From positions 1-11,173 of the forward strand of contig CANHVX010000024.1 in assembly GCA_947464215.1 (NCBI GenBank): a DNA stretch of 11,173 nt. Direction: 5' to 3'. Of this stretch, positions 1-6,564 are shown piece after piece; position 1 is the first letter of the stretch; each line of letters starts with the position of its first letter. This stretch comes from Pseudomonadaceae bacterium (GTDB taxonomy: Bacteria > Pseudomonadota > Alphaproteobacteria > UBA2136 > UBA6156). Below the pieces are notes generated by a model. The model was not told the DNA's origin. It saw nothing but the letters and a program-made list of their open reading frames with translations, and made no database searches. The translations under genes were made by a program, and so were the position numbers.

Positions 1-1
1 A

Positions 2-1531
2 GGCGAGGGCCCCACGGCCCGCAAGGCGGCCATGTGCCGGGCATCGGTGCCCATTCAAGCCCTGAAGGGCGGCACGCCGAAAGATACACCCGCCGATGAA
101 ACACCGAAAGCAGAGGCCACCAAGCCCACGGCCAGCACGGAAAAAGTGGCTCCTCCGCCAACCGGCAGCGCTGTCCGGGTCAGCGGCCCGGCTGACTATG
201 CCGACGAATCCAAGCGCGGCTTTGCCGCCGCCTATGGGGCCGATAAGGCCCAGGGCTACGCCGACGCCGTCAGCGGCAAAACCGAGGCCACCAAACTCAA
301 CAAAAGCCCCAAGTACGATGAGGGGATGGCCAGCGGCCTCAATCAGGTGATGAAAAGCACCCGCGAGGGCACGCGCGATGGCGCCCAGCGCACGGTCGAT
401 GTCAACCGCGTGGCCTACGACCAAGCCTATGCCAAAGCTGCCGCCAAGGTGCAAAGCGCGCCGTCGGTGGCCGAAGGCGAGACGCTCGGCATCTCCCGCG
501 CCCAATATGCCGTGGTGCGCCCGGGCGAACTCATCACCCCCGGGGTGCCCAACAATGACCGCACCTTGGTGAACGAAGCTGCCGTGCGTCAGATATCCAC
601 GCGCGGAGGCCCTGTTATCAACGAATGGGCCAACAGCCTGAATTTGGATAGTTCGCGCCTCAGTAGCGATTTCGGACCACGCAATACGGGAATACCGGGT
701 GCTTCGCGCTACCATCGGGGAATAGACTTGGCGGGGGAATACAAAAAACCCGTTACGGTGCCTGCCGGTGGAACAGTTGTGCGAAGCTCATGTTCCCGCA
801 GCGGTTATGGGTGCCAGGTGATGGTGGATCACGGGAATGGATATGCAACGCTGTATGGGCACCTCACAGGCGCCAATATGCCGCGGCTGGGCCAGAACGT
901 GATGGCCGGTCAGCAAATTGGCAACGTGGGCAACACGGGTACCAGCAGTGGCCCTCACCTGCACTTCGAGGTTCGGTATAGAGGAAGTCAGATTAACCCC
1001 GCCAGCATCCGTTTGGCCGATATGTCCCGCGGCGCTCAACCCACAAATGGGGGGCAGGGGGTGCAATGGGCGGCGCAGCCATCCGGGCCGCGTGCCACCC
1101 CCGTGGCGCAAACGGTAGCCACGGTGGCCAATTTCGTCGCGCCGCAAATGGCGCAATCGCTGAATCCGGTGGTGCAAGGCATCGGCCAGCTCGAGCAAGC
1201 GGGCGCGGTGCGCGTCAGCGGCCAGCAGCAAGGGGTGTTGGGCATGATAACCAGCTTCCTCGGCGGTGGCCAAGGCGGTGGGTCCGGGGGGGGCGGCGGC
1301 GGCTCGGGTGGCTCCGGCGGCGCTTACCAAACGGCCGAACCGCTCCCCATCGTCGATTTCGACCAACTCGACCCCGAAACCCGCCAAAGCGTGCTCGACC
1401 AATGGGGCGTTACCAACGGCGTTACCAATAATGCAGGCAATGCGCGCAGCCCACAACCGAACTTAGGCTTCTGCCAGGGCACCGAAAGCCTGAACAACAG
1501 CGGTCTCGTCCGCGGCATCTGTCTCCTCTAA
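2..1531 (+). CDS. M23 (LytM-type) zinc metallopeptidase, 5' end outside window
   Basis: Probable cell-envelope peptidoglycan endopeptidase. The reading frame is open from the first complete codon at position 2, and the ATG at 32 has no ribosome binding site, so the true start (and any signal peptide) probably lies upstream. Numbering from that ATG, residues 1-200 are an Ala/Lys/Glu-rich region without a recognisable domain. Residues about 210-328 form an M23 domain: SSDFGPR at 211-217, the zinc motif HRGID with H228 and D232, a HGNGYATLYGHL core, and the HLH motif with H309 and H311. All the usual metal and catalytic residues are therefore present. A long low-complexity region follows, including a Gly/Ser-rich linker around residues 411-430, then about 70 residues of unknown tail. 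The peptide AVRVSG occurs twice, at 47-52 and 392-397. Codon use over the peptidase domain (several ATA, GGA and AGA codons) looks different from the GCC/GGC-rich flanks. The M23 assignment is firm; the biological role is not known. Confidence 0.87.
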   Translation, partial: GEGPTARKAAMCRASVPIQALKGGTPKDTPADETPKAEATKPTASTEKVAPPPTGSAVRVSGPADYADESKRGFAAAYGADKAQGYADAVSGKTEATKLNKSPKYDEGMASGLNQVMKSTREGTRDGAQRTVDVNRVAYDQAYAKAAAKVQSAPSVAEGETLGISRAQYAVVRPGELITPGVPNNDRTLVNEAAVRQISTRGGPVINEWANSLNLDSSRLSSDFGPRNTGIPGASRYHRGIDLAGEYKKPVTVPAGGTVVRSSCSRSGYGCQVMVDHGNGYATLYGHLTGANMPRLGQNVMAGQQIGNVGNTGTSSGPHLHFEVRYRGSQINPASIRLADMSRGAQPTNGGQGVQWAAQPSGPRATPVAQTVATVANFVAPQMAQSLNPVVQGIGQLEQAGAVRVSGQQQGVLGMITSFLGGGQGGGSGGGGGGSGGSGGAYQTAEPLPIVDFDQLDPETRQSVLDQWGVTNGVTNNAGNARSPQPNLGFCQGTESLNNSGLVRGICLL

Positions 1532-1545
1532 AGGCAATAAACCGC

Positions 1546-1580
1546 AAAACACAAAGCCCCCCACGCAGGGGGGCTTTGTG
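1546..1580 (-). terminator. Intrinsic terminator of rpsA, between convergent genes
   Basis: A perfect 13-bp stem (CACAAAGCCCCCC at 1550-1562 and its complement at 1568-1580) encloses the 5-nt loop ACGCA. On the minus strand the stem is followed by TTTT (AAAA at 1546-1549 on the plus strand), so it best fits rpsA, whose stop codon lies 18 nt before the stem. There is no T tract on the plus-strand side, so the peptidase transcript may share the hairpin only as a weaker stop or as a 3' stabiliser. Confidence 0.8.
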
Positions 1581-1598
1581 CACCAAGGGTGGGGCCGA

Positions 1599-3464
1599 TT
1601 ACTCGGCTTTTTTCTTGGCAGCCTTTTTCGCCTTGGGGGCGTCTTCGGCGGTCTCGTCAGCAGCCTCATCGGCTTTCTTTTTGGCGGCAGGCTTTTTGGC
1701 GGCCTTGGGGGCGTCATCGGCCTTGGCTTTCACGCCGGCTTGCTTCAGGGCTTCGGCCAGGGCGGAATCGCCGGCTTCGCTCTGGTTGGCATATTCGGCA
1801 ACAGCTTGGCGCTCTTCATCTTGCTGGAGGGCGCGCACGGAAAGGCCAAACTTGCGGTCTTTCTTGCTGAAGTTGATGATCTTCGCCGTGATCTGTTGGC
1901 CTTCTTTGTAACGGTTCGGGTCTTGGTCGGCCTTATCAATGCCCAGGTCGCGGGCCTTGATGGTGGTTTCCAAACCATTGAAGGTCACGGTGATGCCGTC
2001 GGCGTCGGTGTCGGTCACGGTTACAGTCACCACGTCACCTTTTTTCATGGTGTCCGAGGTGGCGGCAAAGGTGTCGCCGGTCAGTTGCTTAATGCCAAGG
2101 CTTACGCGCTCTTGCTCAGGGTCAATGCTAAGGATAACCGCCTCAACCTTGTCGCCTTTCTTGTAGGCTTGCAGGGCTTCGTCGCCGGTCTTGTCCCAGG
2201 CGATGTCCGAGACGTGCACCAGCCCGTCAATGCCTTCGGTCAGGGAAACAAACATCCCGAACTCGGTCACGTTGCGCACGGTGCCGCTCACTTTGTCACC
2301 CACGGCGTTGGCTTTGGGGAAGTTGCTCCATGGGTTTTCCATGCACTGCTTCAGGCCCAGAGAAATGCGACGCTTTTCGCGGTCGATTTCCAGCACCTGC
2401 ACGGTCACGGTCTGGCCAACGTTCACCACCTTGCTGGGGTGGACGTTCTTTTTGGTCCAGCTCATTTCGGTCACGTGGATAAGGCCTTCCACACCGGGGG
2501 CCAGCTCCACAAAGGCGCCGTAGTCGGTGAGGTTGGTGATTTTGCCGGTCACGCGGTTGCCAATCGGGTAGGTGGCGTCCACGCTCTTCCATGGGTCATC
2601 CTTCAGCTGCTTCAGGCCCAGGCTGATGCGTTGGGTGCGCTCGTCGATGCGGGTCACCATCACGTCAATTTGCTGGCCTACTTTCAGCACTTCGCTGGGG
2701 TGGCCAATGCGGTGCCAGGCGATGTCGGTGATGTGCAGCAAGCCGTCCATACCGCCCAGGTCCATAAAGGCGCCGTAGTCGGTGATGTTCTTCACGGTGC
2801 CTTTAACCACGCGGCCTTCCTTCATGTTGGCCATCAGCTCGTCGCGGCTGGCCAGGGTGCCTTCGTCGGTGAGGGCGCGGCGGCTCACAATCAGGTTGTT
2901 GCGCTTGCGGTCTACTTTCACCACTTGGAAGTCAAGCGGGGTGTACATGTAGGGGTTAGCGTCCGTAATCGGTTTGGCATCCAGCTGGCTGCCGGGCAAG
3001 AAGCCCAGAACGCCTTGCACGTCCACCATAAAGCCGCCCTTAACCTTACCAAAGATAACACCCTTCACAGGCTGGTTAGCCTTGTTGGCGGTTTCCAGTT
3101 GGGTCAGAACTTCTTCGCGGCGGGCCTTTTCGCGGCTCAGGCGGGCTTCGGCGCGGCGGTCGTCCAGGTTTTCCACAAACACGTCCACAAAGTCGCCCAC
3201 GGCTACTTTGGCAACGCCGGTGTCAAAATCTTCAAATTCCTTCAGGGGAATTTTGCCTTCGGTTTTCAGGCCGATGTCGATGGTCACAGCCTCGCTGTCC
3301 ACAAACACCACCACACCTTTTACAACGCTGCCAACCACAGGGTGGGCATCGGTGAAGGTGTCTTCCAAACGGCGTGCAAAATCAATATCAAACGCGCTTT
3401 GCAGGGTTTCGGGGGCAATGGTGTAGTCGGTGCGGGAGGAGGTCTTGAAATCGTGGTCAGACAT
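1599..3464 (-). CDS. rpsA: 30S ribosomal protein S1
   Basis: S1 binds mRNA on the 30S subunit and helps load structured or weakly led transcripts. The 621-residue protein has six S1 (OB-fold) repeats at about residues 43-110, 130-197, 216-286, 302-372, 388-459 and 475-546. The repeats carry signature stretches such as ITDYGAFMDL and GLLHITDIAW, and repeated RISLGLKQ ends. Full-length bacterial S1 is usually 550-570 residues; the excess here is a Lys/Ala/Asp/Glu-rich tail from about residue 578, with runs like KKPAAKKK and AKKAAKKKAE. The ATG at 3464 gives a family-like N terminus but has no clear Shine-Dalgarno sequence, as is also the case for E. coli rpsA, which S1 itself represses. The gene stands alone, without the cmk or ihfB neighbours common in proteobacteria. 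The very long open frame on the opposite strand is a codon-bias shadow. Confidence 0.97.
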   Translation of the reverse strand: MSDHDFKTSSRTDYTIAPETLQSAFDIDFARRLEDTFTDAHPVVGSVVKGVVVFVDSEAVTIDIGLKTEGKIPLKEFEDFDTGVAKVAVGDFVDVFVENLDDRRAEARLSREKARREEVLTQLETANKANQPVKGVIFGKVKGGFMVDVQGVLGFLPGSQLDAKPITDANPYMYTPLDFQVVKVDRKRNNLIVSRRALTDEGTLASRDELMANMKEGRVVKGTVKNITDYGAFMDLGGMDGLLHITDIAWHRIGHPSEVLKVGQQIDVMVTRIDERTQRISLGLKQLKDDPWKSVDATYPIGNRVTGKITNLTDYGAFVELAPGVEGLIHVTEMSWTKKNVHPSKVVNVGQTVTVQVLEIDREKRRISLGLKQCMENPWSNFPKANAVGDKVSGTVRNVTEFGMFVSLTEGIDGLVHVSDIAWDKTGDEALQAYKKGDKVEAVILSIDPEQERVSLGIKQLTGDTFAATSDTMKKGDVVTVTVTDTDADGITVTFNGLETTIKARDLGIDKADQDPNRYKEGQQITAKIINFSKKDRKFGLSVRALQQDEERQAVAEYANQSEAGDSALAEALKQAGVKAKADDAPKAAKKPAAKKKADEAADETAEDAPKAKKAAKKKAE

Positions 3465-3539
3465 TTAAAATCTGCTTTTCAGGCGCCGAGGTTGGGCAAA
3501 ATGCGGCACAAGGGTCGGCTTTCCCGTGTGTTAGCTGGC

Positions 3540-3568
3540 CGTATGCCCCTCTTTTACCCCCCTGTCAA
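3540..3568 (-). promoter_or_regulatory. Predicted sigma-70-type promoter of rpsA
   Basis: On the minus strand, a perfect -35 TTGACA (3568-3563) is separated by exactly 17 bp from CATACG (3545-3540), which shares three of six bases with TATAAT. Transcription would start near 3533 and give a leader of about 70 nt before the rpsA ATG at 3464. It lies in the 200-bp divergent gap between rpsA and sdhA. I could not find an equally good promoter for sdhA in the other direction. Confidence 0.6.
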
Positions 3569-3664
3569 GCGGTGTGTGGCTTTGGGGAAGCAAGGGGCCA
3601 GAAAAGAGGCTGTTTTAAAGGCACGGGCCTTGCCAAAATCGTGGCCTGTGCTGCAATGGCGGGC

Positions 3665-5377
3665 ATGAAACAGCACGATATTCTCATTATAGGCGCTGGC
3701 CTTGCAGGTTTGCGGGCGGCATTTGAAGGGGTTACGGCGGGGCTAAACACCGCTGTGGTCAGCAAAATTCACCCGCTGCGCAGCCACAGTTGCGCCGCCC
3801 AGGGGGGCGTAAACGCCGCCATTAACCCTAAGGATGACTGGCACCACCACGCCTACGATACGGTCAAGGGCGCCGACTTTGTCGGCGACCAAGACAGTAT
3901 CGATATGATGTGCGCCGAGGCCCCCCAGGCGGTCCTCGACCTCGACGCCATGGGCTGTCCGTTTAGCCGCGAAGACGATGGCACCATTGCCCAGCGCGCC
4001 TTTGGCGGGCAAAATTTCCCCCGCACGGCTTACGCGGCCGACAGAACTGGCCACGCCATGCTCCACACGCTGTGGGAGCAAGCCATTAAGTATGGCGTGC
4101 ATGTGTATGATGAGTATTTCCTGATGAAAATCACCAACGCCGAAACGCCCGACGGCCTGCGGGCCAGCGGCGCGGTGGTGATGGACATCCGCACCGGCGA
4201 ACTGCACCAGCTGGGCGCCCGCGCGGTGTGCGTGGCCACGGGCGGCTACGGCCGCATGTTTGCCAGCAATACCAACGCCATGACCAATACCGGCGATGGC
4301 ATCGCCCACGCCATGCGGGCAGGCGCCCCGGCGGCCGACCTCGAATTCGTGCAATTCCACCCGACAGGGCTGAAAAGCAGCGGGATTCTCATCAGCGAGG
4401 GCGTGCGCGGCGAGGGCGCCTACCTTATCGGCGCCGATGGCCAGCGGTTTATGCAAAAATACGCCCCCAACAAGCTGGAATTGGCTAGCCGCGATGTCGT
4501 CAGCCGCAGCATGATGACCGAAATCAACAACGGCAACGGCAAAGACGGCGGGGTGTTTCTCGACGTCCGCCATTTAGGGAAGGAGCTCATCCTCGAGCGC
4601 CTGCCCCAAATCCGCCAGCTGGCGATAGACTTTGAAGGCGTCGACCCCATCGACCAACCCATCCCCGTGCGCCCCACCTGCCACTACACCATGGGCGGCA
4701 TCCGCACCGATAAGCTGGGCCACAGCATCGCCCTCAAGGGCCTGTTTGCGGCAGGCGAGGCGGCCTGCGTCAGCGTGCACGGCGCCAACCGCTTGGGGGC
4801 CAACAGCCTGCTGGAAACCATCGTATTTGGCAAAATCACCGGTAAAGACATGGTCGATTTTGTCAAAAACCGCGAAGGCCACGCGCCCGTGAAGCCAACC
4901 GATGCCCTGGCCGAGGTCTCCGGCCACATCGCCCAGCTGAAGGCGCGGCCCGAGAAGGGCGGCGTGCGCCAGAGCGAAATCCGCAGCACGCTCACCGCCG
5001 AGATGCAGGAAAATTGCAGTGTCTTCCGCGATGAAAAACGCCTGAAATCAGCCTTGAACGCGGTGGAAGACGCCAAGGAAAAACTGAGCCGGATGTATGT
5101 CGACGATAAAACCGACGCCTTTAACACCGATGTCATCACCGCCATCGAGTTGCAGAATCTGGTGCTGATGGCCGAGGGCACCGTGCGCAACGCGCTGGAA
5201 CGCAAGGAAAGCCGGGGCGCCCACGCCCGGGAAGATTTCCCGAATCGCGATGACGAAAACTGGATGACTCACATCACCACCCACTGGGACGCGAAAAAGG
5301 GTGAAATCACCTTGGGCCGCGACGCCGTGCGCACCACCGGCAACCCTCAATACGCCCCCGTCGAACGGAAATATTAA
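3665..5377 (+). CDS. sdhA: Succinate dehydrogenase / fumarate reductase flavoprotein subunit
   Basis: Catalytic FAD subunit that interconverts succinate and fumarate on the cytoplasmic face of the membrane. From the ATG at 3665 the protein has 570 residues. GAGLAG at 10-15 is the dinucleotide-binding motif and RSHSCAAQGG carries H41, the expected covalent FAD attachment site. Active-site residues are all present: H232 in QFHPTG, R276 in SRDVVSRS, H340 in TCHYTMGG and R376 in HGANRLGANS. The C-terminal domain keeps the HAREDFPNRDDENW stretch. An in-frame ATG at 3656 (three residues longer) is equally possible. A GTG at 3572 would add about 31 residues that look nothing like the family and would run into the rpsA promoter. 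No strong ribosome binding site precedes either ATG. The gene is cotranscribed with sdhB, 17 nt downstream. Sequence alone does not settle whether it works mainly as dehydrogenase or as reductase. Confidence 0.95.
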   Translation: MKQHDILIIGAGLAGLRAAFEGVTAGLNTAVVSKIHPLRSHSCAAQGGVNAAINPKDDWHHHAYDTVKGADFVGDQDSIDMMCAEAPQAVLDLDAMGCPFSREDDGTIAQRAFGGQNFPRTAYAADRTGHAMLHTLWEQAIKYGVHVYDEYFLMKITNAETPDGLRASGAVVMDIRTGELHQLGARAVCVATGGYGRMFASNTNAMTNTGDGIAHAMRAGAPAADLEFVQFHPTGLKSSGILISEGVRGEGAYLIGADGQRFMQKYAPNKLELASRDVVSRSMMTEINNGNGKDGGVFLDVRHLGKELILERLPQIRQLAIDFEGVDPIDQPIPVRPTCHYTMGGIRTDKLGHSIALKGLFAAGEAACVSVHGANRLGANSLLETIVFGKITGKDMVDFVKNREGHAPVKPTDALAEVSGHIAQLKARPEKGGVRQSEIRSTLTAEMQENCSVFRDEKRLKSALNAVEDAKEKLSRMYVDDKTDAFNTDVITAIELQNLVLMAEGTVRNALERKESRGAHAREDFPNRDDENWMTHITTHWDAKKGEITLGRDAVRTTGNPQYAPVERKY

Positions 5378-5394
5378 CAGGAAGGGCACGCATT

Positions 5395-6447
5395 ATGCCT
5401 CCCAAAAGCCAACAAAAAACCACCACTCTTCGCGTCCTGCGCGGCGCGGTCACGGGCGGTAAATTGGTGCAACGCACGCAAGATTTCGAAGTGCCGTATG
5501 ATGCCACCACCACCGTGCTACACGCGCTGGAATGGGTGAAGGGCGAGGTCGATGGCAGCCTCACGTTCCGCCGTTCGTGCCGCGCCAGCATTTGCGGCAG
5601 CTGCGCCATGGTGGTGAACGGCCGCAGCCGCCTGGCCTGCAAAACCAAAATCGCCGACCTGCTCGAAGGCAACGCGTCCAAAAACATCGCCAGCGCCGAG
5701 GAAACGGTGGGCGAAGCCAACGTGGTCGAAATTGCCCCTCAGCGCAACCAGCCGGTCTTGAAGGATTTGGTGGTCGATATCAAACCCTTCTACGAGAAGG
5801 TGAAGGCCATTGTGCCCTACGTGCAGGAAGGCCCCGAGAAGGAGGAGCACGTCACGAAAGATAGCTTCTCGCAGGTCATCATGGTCTCCAACTGCATCAT
5901 GTGTGGAGCCTGCTACTCCGACTGCACCGCGATGGTCGAAAACCCCGATTTCATCGGCCCCGCCGCGCTGGCCAAAGCGTATCGCTTTGTGTCCGACCCT
6001 CGCGAGGGCAACAAAACCGAACGCTTAAAAGAGCTGTCAGAAAAAAACGGCGTCTGGGATTGCACCCGCTGCGGCATGTGCATAGACGCCTGCCCCAAGG
6101 GCGTGGCGCCGATGGAAGCCATCGTCAAACTGCGCAGCCTGGCGATCGAAGCGGGCATTACCGACAACAAAGGCGCGCGCCACGCCATGGTGTTCAAAGA
6201 CGATATCGCCACGTGGGGCGTGCTGAACGAACCGTTCATGATGCTGAAAACATTGGGCGTCGCGGGCAGCATCGGCCAACTCGGCAACGCGCTGAATCTG
6301 GCGAAAAAAGGCAAAATCCCCAACCCGTTCCCGTTCGAGCACAAGGTTGAAGGGCTGAACGAGGTGAAGGCCATTTACGAGGAACTGAAAAAGAACCCGC
6401 TCGACGTCCGCACCAAGGCGGCCGATTCAGGACCCGGCGCCGGCTAA
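5395..6447 (+). CDS. sdhB: Succinate dehydrogenase / fumarate reductase iron-sulfur subunit, long form
   Basis: Electron-transfer subunit passing electrons between SdhA and a membrane quinone partner. AGGAAGG lies 9 nt before the ATG and supports this start. The 350-residue protein has a [2Fe-2S] ferredoxin domain with C62, C67, C70 and C82. A two-motif ferredoxin domain follows: CIMCGACYSDC (C167, C170, C173, C177) and CTRCGMCIDACP (C223, C226, C229, C233). Classical SdhB/FrdB have only three cysteines in the second motif and bind [3Fe-4S] there; the extra C226 aligns with Val207 of E. coli FrdB and predicts a [4Fe-4S] centre. About 100 residues beyond the classical length (238-244 in E. coli) form a C-terminal extension of unknown role. 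Both traits recall the anchor-variant enzymes of archaea and some bacteria that use an HdrB-like CCG-domain subunit. No sdhC, sdhD or CCG gene is in the window. Confidence 0.95.
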   Translation: MPPKSQQKTTTLRVLRGAVTGGKLVQRTQDFEVPYDATTTVLHALEWVKGEVDGSLTFRRSCRASICGSCAMVVNGRSRLACKTKIADLLEGNASKNIASAEETVGEANVVEIAPQRNQPVLKDLVVDIKPFYEKVKAIVPYVQEGPEKEEHVTKDSFSQVIMVSNCIMCGACYSDCTAMVENPDFIGPAALAKAYRFVSDPREGNKTERLKELSEKNGVWDCTRCGMCIDACPKGVAPMEAIVKLRSLAIEAGITDNKGARHAMVFKDDIATWGVLNEPFMMLKTLGVAGSIGQLGNALNLAKKGKIPNPFPFEHKVEGLNEVKAIYEELKKNPLDVRTKAADSGPGAG

Positions 6448-6466
6448 ACCCTCCACCATCCCCACG

Positions 6467-6495
6467 AAAGAGGCAGACGTATCTGCCTCTTTTTT
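6467..6495 (+). terminator. Intrinsic terminator of sdhAB
   Basis: An 11-bp perfect stem (AAAGAGGCAGA at 6467-6477, complement at 6482-6492) with a 4-nt loop CGTA runs into six T residues (6490-6495). It lies 20 nt after the sdhB stop, so sdhAB ends here and rpoN needs its own promoter or read-through. Confidence 0.9.
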
Positions 6496-6548
6496 CATCA
6501 CCCCCGCCATCATTTTATCCCCAAAAACCCCCGCGCGCGCGGCGGCTT

Positions 6549-6557
6549 TGCTATGCT
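6549..6557 (+). promoter_or_regulatory. Candidate extended -10 promoter of rpoN
   Basis: TGCTATGCT is an extended -10 element (TG-N-TATGCT, four of six matches to TATAAT). No recognisable -35 lies 16-18 bp upstream, where the sequence is a run of C and G. If used, transcription would begin at about 6564-6565, on or next to the ATG chosen for rpoN, giving a leaderless or nearly leaderless mRNA. This is weak evidence taken from one short motif. Confidence 0.3.
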
Positions 6558-6564
6558 TGGGCCT

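Noticed and set aside
1281..1325. Gly/Ser-coding repeat as a mobile or CRISPR-like repeat
   Set aside because: Irregular GGC/GGG/TCG codon repeats in frame with the peptidase; no spaced repeat units.
788..1456. A 222-codon minus-strand frame opposite the M23 peptidase
   Set aside because: Overlaps the catalytic domain and glycine linker; the product is Ala/Arg-rich with no recognisable motif.
3572..3664. GTG start at 3572 that would lengthen SdhA
   Set aside because: The added residues do not resemble any SdhA N terminus and the codon lies next to the rpsA -35 element; the family start is at 3656 or 3665.
1578..3668. A 696-codon open frame on the plus strand opposite rpsA
   Set aside because: It mirrors the rpsA codon bias, its product is low-complexity (His, Val and Gly runs) with no domain, and the minus-strand frame encodes a certain six-domain S1.
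3743..4573. A 276-codon minus-strand frame inside sdhA
   Set aside because: Shadow of the GC-rich sdhA codons; no domain and no ribosome binding site, while all SdhA active-site residues lie on the other strand.
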